From Heracleum sosnowskyi (taxonomy: Eukaryota; Streptophyta; Magnoliopsida; Apiales; Apiaceae): a stretch of 64,000 nt of DNA. The DNA is taken from positions 7,380,679 through 7,444,678 of the forward strand of contig JAUIZM010000012.1 of assembly GCA_030848705.1 (NCBI GenBank). Direction: 5' to 3'. The notes under the pieces were generated by a model. The model made no database searches and was not told the origin of the DNA. It saw only the letters and a list, made by a program, of their open reading frames with translations. Made by a program: the position numbers and the translations under genes. This document shows positions 11,068-23,237 of the stretch, in pieces. The number at the start of each line of letters is the position of its first letter. The stretch's first letter is position 1.

Positions 11068-11542
11068 TAAATTTAATTGTAAAATGAATTATTTTTTCTA
11101 GCGGTGAACTTACGACGAAAAATCCGTCGTAATTTCGTTTAGGGGTCAACTTACGACGGAATGTTCGTCGTAAATTCATTTATTGTAATTAAATTTAATT
11201 GTAAAATGAATTATTTTTTCTAGCGGTGAACTTACGACGGAAAATCCGTCGTAAATTCGTTTAGGGGTCAACTTACGACGGATTCCGTCGTAAGTTGTCA
11301 GGCGGCAAATTCACCTTTTCATCTAAAAATAGGCGGAAGATTCAAATTTTCATTAAAAAATAAGCGGTAAATAACTTACGACGAAATCCGTCGCAAGTTT
11401 ATTATTTTAATAATAAATTTTCACATCAGCGAAATAAATTTAATTGTAAAATGAATTATTTTTTCTAGCGGTGAACTTACGACGAAAAATCCGTCGTAAT
11501 TTCGGTACAACGAGCATATAATTTTTTTTAATCTTTTATTAG

Positions 11543-12415
11543 TCCAACCAAATTAATTTTTTATTTTTCGAAAATTTTAGAATATCATTAAATTTGATAT
11601 ATCTTGACGTTCGTACGGTTCGATCGTCGAGAAATATATTTTAAAAAATAGAAACAATAATATGGGACAGAGCACTAGTTGCGAGTACTAGTCAATATAG
11701 TAGTGATCTATTAAGATCCAACCAAATTAATTTTTTATTTTTTGAAAATTTGGGAATATCAACAAATTAGATATATCTTGACATTCGTGCGGTTCGATCG
11801 TCGAGTAATATATTTTAAAAAATAGAAACAATAATATGGGACACAGCACAAGTTACGAGTACTAGTCAATATAGTAGTGATCTACTAAGATCTCCAAACA
11901 AATTAATTTTTTATTTTTTGAAAATTTCGGAATATAATTAAATTAGATATATATTGACATTCGCACGGTTCGATCGTCGAGTAATAAATTTTAAAAAATA
12001 GAAACAATAATATGGGACACAACACAAGTTACGAGTACTAGTCAATATAGTAGTGATCTACTAAGATCTCCAACCAAATTAATTTTTTATTTTTTTAAAA
12101 CTTGGGAATATCATTAAATTAGATATATCTTGACATTCGTACAATTCGATCGTCGAGTAATATATATTAAAAAATAGAAACAATAATATGGGACACAACA
12201 CAAGTTACGAGTACTAGTCAATATAGTAGTGATCTACTAAGATCTCCAACCAAATTAATTTTTTATTTTTTGAAAACTTGGGAATATCATTAAATTAGAT
12301 ATATCTTGACATTCATACGGTTCGATCGTCGAGAAATATAATTTAAAAAATAGAAACAATAATATGGGACAGAGCACTAGTTACGAGTACTAGTCAATAT
12401 AGTAGTGATCTACTA
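11543..12415. repeat. Second tandem array, 174-176 bp unit, five copies
   Basis: GAAACAATAATATGGGACA recurs at 11651, 11825, 12001, 12177 and 12353 (spacings 174, 176, 176, 176). Each unit includes GTACTAGTCAATATAGTAGTG and a GTTCGATCGTCGAG motif. The units are more diverged than those of the left-hand array. Part of each unit is an inverted version of a motif in the 174-bp unit. Confidence 0.92.
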
Positions 12416-13850
12416 CGATAGTGATCAATATAGTAGTGATCTACTATCGATGAACCAATCGTACGGAGCTCAATTTATATCTAATTTAGTGATATTCCCA
12501 AAATGTTAAAAAATAAAAAATTAATTTGGATAGTGAAATTAATAGTCAACTATTGATTAATTTGGATAGTGAATTTAATTAGTTTGTAAAATAAATTAAA
12601 AAAATTAAATAAAAATTTTAAAAAGACCAAATTTTGAATTTAAATTCATACACAACCAAGTGGTCATAATCACTCTTTGGGTGATGAATATTACAATACT
12701 TTCACTAATTTTCTATTTTTTTACTTTTCCCCCATTTTTAACTAATTTGTAAAATAAATTAAAAAATTAAATAAAAATAGAAAAAACAAAAATTAATTTT
12801 TAAAATATTTGACTACTAGTTACTAATCTGGGAAAAATATTTGGTTTTTAAAATATTTTTTTAAATATTTTTTAAAATATTTTTTGATTATTTTATAAAA
12901 TTTTATATTTATTTTTAATTTAAAAAAATAAAATAATAACCTTACGACGGATTTTGTTTTCCGTCGTAAGTTCAGTGACAAAAAACAAACTATTCCCATT
13001 GGCTACAAACAATTCACGCGGATCACACCCTTTCCACCGTTAGATTGAAACCAAGAAACATACATCCAACGGTGTATATTAAATCAAACCCCCACATTTT
13101 TTTTACCACAAAATCAAACCCCCACATTAAATAATAACCCCATATTAAATCATAACCCTCCCCATATTAAATCATAACCCTCCCCACTCCCCACTCCCCC
13201 TCCCTGCTCCCTCCTCCCTCCTCCCTCTTTCCCCTCCCCCCGCACTGTACACACATATATACATATATATTATTAATCTTCAAAAATTCATAACTTCACT
13301 TCTATTTATCACCTGCGATTTATGCATATATATTTGTGCTCCTAAAATCAAAATCTTCATTTTGATATTCATAATAACCAATTCCAAAACAATTTTGTTT
13401 TGGGCAATATTTTGATTTTAATTCGATTTTGATGATTCAAGGTGTTTTTGATGATTACGAGCTTATTATATTATTGCTGGGTGAGCTTAGAGACGATTCC
13501 GGGATTTTGGAGGTGGTTGGTGTTTGTCGGAATTTTAGAAGATGATCGGATTTTGTTGGAACCAATTATTTTCTATATTGTATATTGGCGAATGTTTAAG
13601 TTATGATGTGTAAATGATTGTATGTTTTTTTTAGATTTATTAAAAATGGTTTTTGGTTCACCGGATTTTGGATTGTTGGCCGGAATTGATGGTCTAAATT
13701 TTCTTTTTAAATTATGGGTTAGTGTATGTGTACATAAGGGTGTTAAGTACTGCATATAATTTATTGGGATTTTTCTGGGCAAATTTTCGAGTCGCCGGAA
13801 TATTGAGAAGTCGCCGGAATCTGGGGAAAAAATTTCTGGACTGAATTTAC
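12416..13850. other. AT-rich CACTA interior without recognisable genes
   Basis: This holds A/T-rich sequence, one perfect ACGGATTTTGTTTTCCGT-type inverted motif near 12945-12970, and a pyrimidine tract of repeated CTCCC (13155-13240) followed by TATATA-rich DNA. It could be a promoter and leader of a lost transposon gene, but no protein similarity is visible. Confidence 0.4.
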
Positions 13851-14750
13851 GACGGTTTTAAAATCCGTCGTAAATTATTCATATCTCGACTAACTTACGA
13901 CGGATATTCCGTCGTAAATTAGTGATTTATTATTAAAAGAATAATTTAGTTTCTTTTATTTTTAAATGAAACTGATTGAACTTACGACGGAACTGGCGTC
14001 GCAAGTTTAGCTATTACTTTAATACCAATGTGGGCCCCATTGGTTCAAACTTACGACGGGAATGTTAACTTACGACGGAACCGTGAACTTACGACGCAAT
14101 CCGGAACTTATGACGAAAAGTTCTACTTGTGACGAAAATGATACTTATGACGAAAACTATACTTATGACGAAACTGTTATTTATGACGAAAATTATACTT
14201 GTGACGAAAATGTCATTTGTGACGAAAATGCGAACTTAAGACTTGAGCAATTATGACGGAAATTTTCCGTCGTAATTGAGGCAATTGCGACGATTTCAGT
14301 GTAAAATTTCTGTCATAATTGCCCCTTTTTCTTGTAGTGAGAAGTTAATATTCCATTATACTAAGTTGGTTTGTAAAACCAAGGCGTATTTAGCAACTAG
14401 GGGGTAAACAAGTAGAATTAACGAGATGGATTAATAATGCTAATTAAATCGAACTTAGCTTGAATTTAAATCAAACTTCGGCTTGAATAAAATATGTACT
14501 CTAATCAAACTTGAATGCTGAAATGTCAGCACATTTGATTCGAATTAATTTTAGTACCTTAAAATACGATAAAAAGTACTCCTTTCATCTCATATTATTT
14601 ATACTTTTTTATGTGTCCTCTTTGACCTGATCAAAGTTTGACTACAAATTACACATATTATATAATTGAAAGAAATTATAAATATTATATCATTAAAAAG
14701 TATATTTAATCTACTTTACAATGTATTTCTCCATTATTTGAAATTATAAA

Positions 14751-15322
14751 CACTACAACAAATAAGGTCATTTACGACGAACAACTTACGACGGAATCAC
14801 GGACGCACCGTATTTATGACGGAAACGAAAATTCCGTCGTAAGTTGTTGCGACGGAAAACAATTTTGTCGTAAGTTTATTATTTTATTAATAAAATTGAG
14901 CTCCAACCAACTTACGACGACTGTTCATAATTGATAGTCGTCGTAATTTAGTTATTTAGTATTTTATTTTCTTTTTTTTAATAATTATTTCAAAAATTAG
15001 ATGGGTCCCACTCAATATACGACGACAATTTGCGTCGTTAGTTCGGTTATGAATTTAGTGATGGTGGGTCCCGATGTTAAATTGCGACGAACTTTCTGTC
15101 GCAAGAACATAACATACGACAATTGTTTCCATCGTAAGTTAGTTACTAATTTATTCAATATGTGGGCCCCTTCGTTCAAACTTACGACGCAATTGTAATT
15201 TGTGACGCAATCTGAACTTTCTACTTGAGCAAAAGCGACGAAACAATTCCGTCGTAAATGGTGGCATTTACGACGAATTCAATACAAAAATTCCGTCGTA
15301 AATGCCCCTTTTTGTTGTAGTG
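14751..15322. mobile_element. Short non-autonomous CACTA element
   Basis: It begins CACTACAACAAATAAGG and ends CTTTTTGTTGTAGTG, with a 3-bp duplication aaa on each side. Between the ends (572 bp) are many TTACGACG / CGTCGTAA motifs and no coding sequence. The 3-bp duplication and CACTA termini are the hallmarks of the En/Spm superfamily. Its termini match those of the 4.15-kb element at 16811, which could be a relative or source. The flanks 14340-14750 and 15323-15660 are AT-rich with no feature I can name. Confidence 0.93.
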
Positions 15323-15660
15323 AAAAGAATAATTTATAATTTTTTATCAAATTTGAGTTAATTTAACCAAATAAATATCAAACATGACACATAATGAGAT
15401 GGAGGGAGTAGATAAAAGAGAAGTAATACATATGATCAATAACAAACAAATGTCATGAAGAATTGACACAAGAGTTTGTTTTCTGTTAGGGTTTTGCTTT
15501 AGTTAAGGATTGTCTTTCACCTAGTGTAAATTATGTTTATATTTTTATATGATTCCATCAGCTATACAAACAGACTGATAACAGCAATGGAATGTCCAAT
15601 TGTCCTTCAAAAAATTATGTATACACAATTATCTAGCTAGAAATGTAGAAATTTGAGAAA

Positions 15661-16134
15661 CTACAAATCCATGGACAAGCTGTGAGTAGACAGCCACCAG
15701 CTCAACCGTCTCCACCACCGCTCCCATGCACCTGTACTATCTCCGCCACTATAACCATACCACCACCGGTCCACCACTAAACCTGCTAGCACCTCAACTG
15801 CTTCTTGTTTCGGACAGCTTAGTAGTAGTACTTGCAATATTTTCTGTAACAACATTAATGGTCATCTTCTTAATTATCTTCTGTACTGGCATTAGTAACA
15901 TTAAAAATGTCAGATTTCGCCTTTCTCAACGTCAAAATCAACGGTGGGTGGTTTCGAAAGCTGCAAAGTATCCACCGGAGTAACAGAAGCAGTCCTTCCC
16001 ACCCTAGTAACAAATGTACGTGAAAACCACCTTTTAATTGCACCACCCAACCCTCCGAAATACGCAGCAGTGCATATTATACTTGCGAAGACAACACCAA
16101 CCCATATGAGTAAAACAAGCATTCCTGAATCCAT
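15661..16134 (-). pseudogene. Decayed glycine-rich membrane protein gene (paralogue of 24559-25134)
   Basis: From 16134 leftward an ORF of 74 codons encodes a hydrophobic segment (LVLLIWVGVVFASIICTAAY), a short basic stretch and then PTVDFDVEKGEI, equivalent to the PDLEKG motif of the intact paralogue, where it hits a stop. Beyond the stop the DNA still aligns with the paralogue: GGTGCTAGCAGGTTTAGTGG corresponds to its GGASSYSGG segment. Here it is in another frame and interrupted, and the glycine run is degraded. This reads as a relic of a gene with the order membrane anchor, LEKG motif, glycine-rich tail. A short functional 74-residue product cannot be excluded. Confidence 0.65.
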
Positions 16135-16810
16135 AGTTCCTAGTTTTTTTTTGTTTGCTTTAATTCTGAGAGCTCAAGTAGCTAGTTTGTTCAACTTTAT
16201 ATATTGATACGGGCGTAACGAATAATTGACCTGTGTGGACACAAATATTTCGTTAGTGAAAAGATAGAAGCAAGTTGCTAAATAATTTGTCGCCGCACTG
16301 CAATTATTGACAAAATACAAATGGCAGTGTGATCTTGTTGAAACAAACGAAGTCTTCAATTATGTGGACTTTCTTAATATGCGACTTTGTTTGTTTTTCT
16401 GTTATATCTTAAAGGCTGACTTTATCTTTAAAATGTAATGAAGACCATGGACCAAACGCGTTTGTTTTCTGTAATTTGGAGACCTACAAAGTTGAAACTC
16501 ACTACTAGAATTTGTTAAGTATCATTTTCTCAAGGTCTATGTTCAGGGTATCCATTTATAATAAAAATGCCGAAAAAATCCACATTTACCATTTTTATCG
16601 AAGGCTGCATGCTAGACACCGGCTTAACAATACCGTTCCTCCTAATTTCCATCGCTGTCATAGCAGATCAACGGAAAGAACACCTCTTTATTACGAAAAT
16701 TATAAGTACTACTAGGAATTAAGACAAACACTGCAACTAAAAGTATTACAAAATTTCCTATAAACATAATTCTTTTTCTAGGTAACTACTTCTCTCCGGA
16801 TACAATTCTG

Positions 16811-19800
16811 CACTACAACAAATCAGGTCAATTACGACGGAAAGTTGGGCGCGCCCTACTTACGACGAAAAACGAAATTTTCAACGTAACTATTTACGAC
16901 AGAACACAGATTCGTCGCAAGTTGTTTATTTCATTAATAAAATTTGGCACCAGTGAAAAAAAAGGGGGGGAAATCAGCTCGCCAATCCAAACGACGTCGT
17001 TTTTGTTTACGACGGACATGAACGTCAGTCGGAAGTTAAATATTTTATTATTTTTTCATTTATTAAATTTAATTATAAAATAAATTCTTTTTTCTTACAT
17101 TAAACGACGTCGTTTTACAATTGAACATACGACGAAATTTCCATCATAAATTAGTTCACCAAAAATAATAAATTATATTCCGATATTAAATTTAATTATA
17201 AAATAAATTCTTTTTTTCTACGATAAACTATGTCGTTTTCAAATTGTATATACGACGAAATTTCCGTCGTAACTTAGTTCAGCAAAAATAATAAATTATA
17301 TTCCGATATTAAATTTAATTATAAAATAAATTCTTTTTTTCTACATTAAATGACGTCATTTTGAAATTGAATATAAGACGAAATTTCTGCCGTCGTAAGT
17401 TAGTCAAAATTGGCCAGTAGTTTCTTATCCTTAATTTATCCTTTATACTATCAAAATTGTTGGTTTACTGTTATAGATATTGATGATAAAAAAGAAAGAA
17501 AAGGAAAAAAAACTACATACTACAATGTTTTTATTCTGGGTAACTTACGACGTCATGTGAATAACGTCGTTAGTCTCGGTTCATTACGACGGCAACAAAT
17601 TGGATGAACTTGTTGTGTATAAAGATTGTCACATACTGAAAGAAAATGAGAGGAAGGGTGAGTGGATTACCGAGGACGCCAAACTGATCATTGTAAGTGA
17701 TCATGTTATACTTATTTTATCCTTTGGATCTCTTACATTAGGAGTTAACTAAATTCATTTTTCACTAAATCAAGAGTAATAATAGTCACATGTAATCTGA
17801 TGTTGTCTGATTTTACGTTTAGCCAAGCTAGTATTTTCTGGATTGATTCTTAGATATTATAATTATATTAACTTCATAATACTTTTCAGGAGCGTTACAT
17901 GAACATACGTATAAAGAAAGTCCTTGATCCCAAGAAAACCCAAATCCATTGTTGGATAGAGGTCGTAGGAGGTGTTCAAAAGAACATGATTCCTGGACAT
18001 CCGCAACTTCGAGTCTCGGATGTTTATGGTATATTTCTGATATTTATGTGTGATGTATTACTTACTTTACTTAGTTTCCAAAAATGTACATAGACGATAA
18101 TGACATTAATTAATATTTTTTTGGTTTACATACACGTTTTTTTCGTTTTGTTAGTCTATCACTACTCATCTCAAGCATTTAGGAATTAATTATCCCATGT
18201 CTTTTATTGTCACAGAGTCTGATGGGCGTCCCCCGCGGCCTCGAAAAGGAGAAGGAAGCTCCGGTAGATCTGCCTTGGCTCCCCTACAGGATGACATGTT
18301 TATGCGAGTCGTGGATGAGACCCTGGCCCAGGCCCGAGCTAATCCGGAGAAGTACATGTTGACACCCGAGCAGATTCGTCTCTTTGCACGAGATGTTGTA
18401 GAAGGAGACTCCTCGCTACCTTCAGACCATCCTATTACTAGAGAGACACGACATGTCATTATCCAGGTCGCGGTCGATGTGCTAAACAATATATATAAGA
18501 TGGATGGACCGGGAGCAGCTAAGGTAAAATCTCTTATTAATATTTCTTTTTTCTTGAGTTGAGAATCTGTTTCTGTGATAATAATGTTAATTGCAGACCC
18601 TTTTTTAAAGTAATTCTTTTTAAAGTAATATGTTTGTGTGATAGTAATGCAACTGATACATGTATACAAAAGACAATGGTCTTTTTTGTCCATGCCGTTG
18701 AGGCTAGGTTTGAATATTAATCAACGTGACCTCCTCTCCAGATAAGCTGCATCAAATTATATATATGAACATGCACATGAAATGCTATTGGATATATTCT
18801 AGCAGTCTATTTTAATTTAAGCCCTACCACTATAATACAACCGTAGAAAACAAATTAAATTAAGTAATCTCTTGTTAGTTTGCAACATTATTTCATTTCT
18901 TTAATTTGTCTGTTTTTATTGAAACTTATATCGACAATGACAATACTTGGACCAAGCAAGCTAGTATATAGCAGAACCCATTTGGAAGATGGAAATGGCC
19001 CTGTGCTTTTGAAGTAGTTGTTCAATACTTATTTCTGACTAGGACGTTCTTTGTTTTTGTTTTACTTTTGTGTTGCCTAATAATCTTGTAAATTAACTGA
19101 AGTGGCTTCATAAGTTCTAGAAATGGTGATGTGTTTCTATGACCCTAATTCTGTATGCTAGGTGTATGGACATACGATGACTGAAGACTTTACACCAATC
19201 AAGGGAATATCTTAAAGAGAGAGAAACATTAGTTGAAATGTACTAATACAACAGTGTCTGGCAAGAAGTGGACACGCTTTATTACAATTCAAAACAATAA
19301 TAAATCAAGGATAAACACCCAAGAAATCAGTTCTCTTAACTATGGGAGTGTCGCAACTTCCATAAGGATCACGTAAAAATTCTCTTGCCATAGAAAGAGA
19401 GAATAAATATTAGAGTAGTTTGTACTTGGTAGTTATATATTGTAATAACAATAATGTTTCGTGCAGATAATACATTCACTCAAAATATTCAAAATTTGTT
19501 TTAGAGTTTTAAAGCATCTTAGTATTCCTTCTCTTTCAAAACCTAATATGCATTGGCCCCAGTAAATAGCATTCTTCAGAAGTAGGCACAACTGCCATTG
19601 AGGGAAGATATTTTAAACCCAGTCTTCACAGCCTCTTCATAGGGAAAGGGCACTTGAAGCATCTTTCTACCACATATGGCTAGTCGAATTAAGGATATTT
19701 ATTAAGGAATTCATTCGCGAAAATACTTATTTATCGAATTTGGAGTCTGCAGAGCAAAATGATATTTGTTAAGGAATATTAGACTACTCAATCAGTGTGA

Positions 19801-20961
19801 TGAGCTCAGAAGCTATGAATTTCATTGCATACTTTAATAGTGTGTCCAGCAATTCTGGTTATGAATTGAGAATCTGTTCGTGTATATATAGCTATGAATT
19901 TCACTGCATACCAGAAATTTTATAAAAAAAATAAAAGTAAATTATACCAGAAACTTTAAAAAATAAAAGTTTGATGTGTTAGTCCTTGTCTTATAGCTTA
20001 GACTTGTCATTCCAATTCTTATAGCAAATTATTTATGTGTATATTGTAGGGGAAATCGCCAGTAGCTAACGATGATCATCCTGATGATGGTGGGGGCAGT
20101 GGTGAGAGTACCGAGTCTGAGAGTGATCGTGATATGAGTGCGCCACCTTACTATATTGTCTCTCGTGGAGGTCCTGTTATTAGGGGTTGAATTTTAATTA
20201 AGTTGTTTTTCTAAGTTGTTTATGTGACTTAAATTTGGATTCTGGTTGTTTGTATGACTATTTATGTTTGTGTAAGATTTTTTAAACTTTTGGATGTGAA
20301 TGACTATGGATTTATGACAAACTTTATGTAAACTATATGATATTTTGATTCGTGCATTGCATATTTTGGTGTGTTTAGTTATGTGGTGGTGTTGGATTGT
20401 GTTGCACATTGGTATTTGTGAAATGACAGATTATATATATAATTTGGAAGCTGAAAATGGCTGGAATCCAGAAAATCTGCACAATTTCGTATCGGAGCAC
20501 ACTAATTTACGACGGGTGTTCATCAGTCATATTCCGTCGTAATTTAGTAATTTAGTATTTAATCTCAGCATCCAGTTGGGTCCCAATCAATATACGACGA
20601 CAAATTGCGTCGTAATTTAGAATTTTAGTATTTAATTTTTCATTTTTTTTAAATTTAATTCAACAACCAGACGGGGCCCACTTAATATACGACGAAACAC
20701 AGTGTCGTTAGTTAGTAAATTGTGACGGATATTTCTATCGTAATAAGTGAACATATGACGAAACACACCGTCGTAAGTTAGCTAATATTTAATTGAAAAA
20801 GTGGGGCCCACTATTCTAACTTACGACGCAACTGTAATTTGTGACGAAATCTGACCTTACTACTTGACCAAAAGTGACGAATATGTTCCGTCGCAAATGA
20901 GGGCAATTACGACGATTTTAATGCAAAAAAACCGTCGTAATTTGCATGATTTGTTGTAGTG
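16811..20961 (+). mobile_element. CACTA (En/Spm-like) element, 4151 bp
   Basis: Ends are CACTACAACAAATCAGG and ATGATTTGTTGTAGTG; both flanks carry the 3-bp duplication ctg. Subterminal TTACGACGG motifs crowd the first 750 and last 450 bases. The interior holds the 3' exons of one gene (17591-20190) but no TNP2-type transposase ORF, so the element is non-autonomous by internal deletion. A 114-bp or so direct repeat with TTTAATTATAAAATAAATTC recurs at about 17070, 17190 and 17310. A diverged copy of the flank at 62920-62955 lacks this element, confirming the insertion. Confidence 0.95.
17591..20190 (+). pseudogene. 5'-truncated four-exon gene inside the CACTA element
   Basis: Exons read by eye: 17591-17692, 17890-18028, 18216-18523, 20050-20190. 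Every junction is GT-AG and the frame holds throughout, ending at TGA 20188-20190. The product would be about 229 residues plus stop. It includes KLDELVVYKDCHILKENE in exon 1, KKVLDPKKTQIHCWIEVVGG in exon 2, PLQDDMFMRVVDETLAQA in exon 3 and an acidic Ser/Glu-rich segment (GESTESESDRD) ending VSRGGPVIRG. No ATG lies upstream in frame and a TGA precedes exon 1 at 17558, where the subterminal repeat DNA begins, so the 5' part of the gene is missing. By position it is probably the second, non-TNP2 gene of a CACTA element, but I did not recognise a named domain. Intron 3 is about 1.5 kb. Confidence 0.7.
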
Positions 20962-21211
20962 CTGGTTAGATTAGCTTCTTTGAGTATATATAGACATATG
21001 TGATGCATTTGGAGAATATGAGCGTAACCTAATTAATTCACCAACATAGAGGAAGCTTGGTATAACTTGTTTTTAGTCATACCATTGTAGTTGTGCTGTA
21101 TATTACATGGGACTCTCCTGCTATTCTTTTCTCAACTCATTATCAGCTAATTTTAAACTTCAATTTGAACAATTGGTTATATTTTATGGATGCATCTAAT
21201 AATTAATAATA

Positions 21212-22500
21212 CTAGCCTATAACCCGTGCGAAGCACGGATCGAGAATAAAAATTAAATTATTAAAATAAAATTTGAATATTGAGTATAAAAATAATTAAT
21301 AAATATTAAATTAAATATACTGATTTGTAGAATTCAATGTGAAATTTAAATAAAAGTCTATAATAAATAAAGACTATTTAATTATATAGTTATGATAATC
21401 GAATCCTAGTGAAATCAAAGAAGTTAAATTTAATAAATAAATAACTTGTATAATTATGTAGTAGCAACAACAAATCGAACATGAGTTTTAGTACTATTTT
21501 GTTTCAATGAAAAGAAATTTCTAAATTATTTCTATATATCTGGCCATTCCCGCTCGAACCCGAACAATCCCCCAAATTTCCAACTCGATTGGGGTGGGAA
21601 ACATATCGAGATCGAGCGGATGAAATACACATCTGTAACAGTAAGAGAGATAGTAATTACATTAATTCAGAGTTATTGTATAACTTATAGTATAAAAAGT
21701 AATAGTTATAAATATAGCATAAGAGTTATCTGGTGGGTATTCAAAGAGGAGCTCTTGTGTCTAGCGTATAGGTAATGTTAATGGATGATGTTTAAATTCC
21801 ATTATTTACTCTCACGTAAAAAATTTCTTAAGTTTATTAGTTACCAACTTATCATTACGTATTAAAACTTTTTAGTAGCAAAAAAACATTGTACGACAAC
21901 AATGTAATATTTGTAATTGAGTTTACTTTTAGTACATAATGTTTTAAGTGTTTAACTATGATATTTACCCCTCCCGATATCCGTTCAAACAATCCTCCCG
22001 ATATTAGTTCAAACACCAAGTTGTTGGTAGATTTCTAGTATACAACTTGGCTATTGTTGGCAATTAATTTAATCTTATAGTGATAATTATATTTATTTTG
22101 AATTGAATTAATTATGCATTAAACTAATAATTATATGTGTATACCGTGGTATACATAACATGTCATACCAGTGGGTTATGTTTTTAAAAAGTATATATTA
22201 GTTTATATTTTAATAACAATAATTAAATAAATTTGGAATTAAGCTAACAATATTTTTAAAACTAATTAAGTTAATAATTATGTGTATATCTCAGTATATA
22301 TGGCATACCATACTATTAAGAGGGGGTTTCTACTTTAAATTCAGAGATTAATTTTTAATTAAATAATAATTAATATGAAATTAAATCAATTATATTAAGC
22401 TAATTAAACTAATAATTATATGTACATTGCGGTATACATGGCATACCATATCATTAAGAGGGAGTTTCTCTAATTTTATGCTTTTAATATAGAGTATAGA
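21212..22500 (-). mobile_element. Helitron, minus orientation
   Basis: On the minus strand it begins TCTATACTCTATATTAAAAG at 22500 and ends with a GC hairpin (CCGTGCTTCGCACGGG) then TTATAGGCTAG at 21212, inserted between A and T. TC at the 5' end, a 3' hairpin and CTRR at the 3' end are Helitron hallmarks. There is no Rep/helicase coding sequence, so it is non-autonomous. It contains AT-rich modules with GGTATACATGGCATACCATA repeats also found at 27300-27860. The segment 22501-22930 repeats part of its interior (TTTCTTAAGTTTAT..., ACATTGTACGA...), either a tandem duplication or an older copy. Confidence 0.88.
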
Positions 22501-22930
22501 TTTCTTAAGTTTATCATATATCAACTTAACATTATGCGTATTAAAAAAATTTAGGAGCAAAAATACATTGTACGAAAATAATGTAATATTTTATGGAGTT
22601 TACTTTTACTACATAAGTATGATACTTTAGGATTTACCCCTCCCAATATCAATTCAAACACGTTGCACCTAGATTTTTAGTATGTAACTCGACTATTGTT
22701 GGAAATTAATTTAATTTAATAGTAATAATTATATTAATTTTGAATTAAACTAATTACATATTAAGATAATAATTATATGTGTATCTACATGACATACCAC
22801 ACCATTATAATAGGGATTTTCTAGTTTTAGTAAAGAGATTAATTTTTAATTTAATAATAATTAATTTAAAATTAAATTAATTATTATATATATACCGCGG
22901 TATACAGTGCATACAATAAGAATTTCTTCA
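22501..22930 (-). repeat. Partial duplicate of the Helitron interior
   Basis: It aligns with about 21827-22320 of the adjacent Helitron (shared TTTCTTAAGTTTAT and the ATACATTGTACGA stretch). It is absent from duplication copy B at about 63540, so it arrived with or before the Helitron. Confidence 0.65.
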
Positions 22931-23237
22931 GTATAAATAATTAGTTTTAATATGCAAATAAATTAAAGGTGAACTTTATCTTATAATTAACTTAAATCTT
23001 TTGATCTCCATGAAAATGAGAATGCAACATCCTATATATTAACCGGATGCATTCGCAAAAGCAAACTTGTAAATTCATTTGGTTTTTAAGGTCTAGACAA
23101 TTCGAGCGAGCTAGTCTCTCCTTTCTAGCTGTCCAAAGCATAAGAAGCAAACGCGATTGGTTGACTTCTCATTACCGGATTTAGTTAAGTATGAAATAAA
23201 GTCAAACCGTACAATCGATAGTAAGACCAAGACCAGG

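Larger units (their letters stand above)
9190..14339. mobile_element. Large CACTA-like region with an identifiable right terminus
   Basis: The right end is ...TTTTTCTTGTAGTG at 14339, the complement of a CACTACAAGAAAA terminus. Dense ACTTACGACGGA / TCCGTCGTAAGT subterminal motifs fill 13850-14339 and recur at 9205-9520, 11100-11500 and 12940-12975. I found no matching CACTAC terminus on the left, so the element is either truncated near 9190 or its left end has diverged. It holds the telomere-like tract and both tandem arrays. The segment 12980-13850 includes a C-rich pyrimidine stretch (13155-13240) and no recognisable protein. Confidence 0.6.
16600..23215. repeat. Segmental duplication copy A (interrupted); partner 61900-63760
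   Basis: Blocks 16600-16810, 20962-21211 and about 22931-23215 match 61900-61950, 62335-62380, 62868-62950, 63310-63540 and 63540-63760 in order and orientation. Shared phrases include CAATACCGTTCCTCCTAATT, GAGCGTAACCTAA, CAGCTAATTTTAAACTTCAA and CATTACCGGATTTAGTTAA. Copy A alone carries the CACTA element and the Helitron; copy B alone carries a poly-A-tailed insertion, a MITE and one further insertion. The region 16135-16600 has no other feature I can name. Confidence 0.85.

Noticed and set aside
14062..14256. 64-codon ORF with repeated TYDEN-like peptide
   Set aside because: It is a translation of the repeated ACTTATGACGAAAA subterminal motif of a CACTA element.
18190..18693. 167-codon minus-strand ORF opposite the CACTA gene exon 3
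   Set aside because: Plus-strand exons with consistent splice phases explain the coding signal; the minus frame has no motif.
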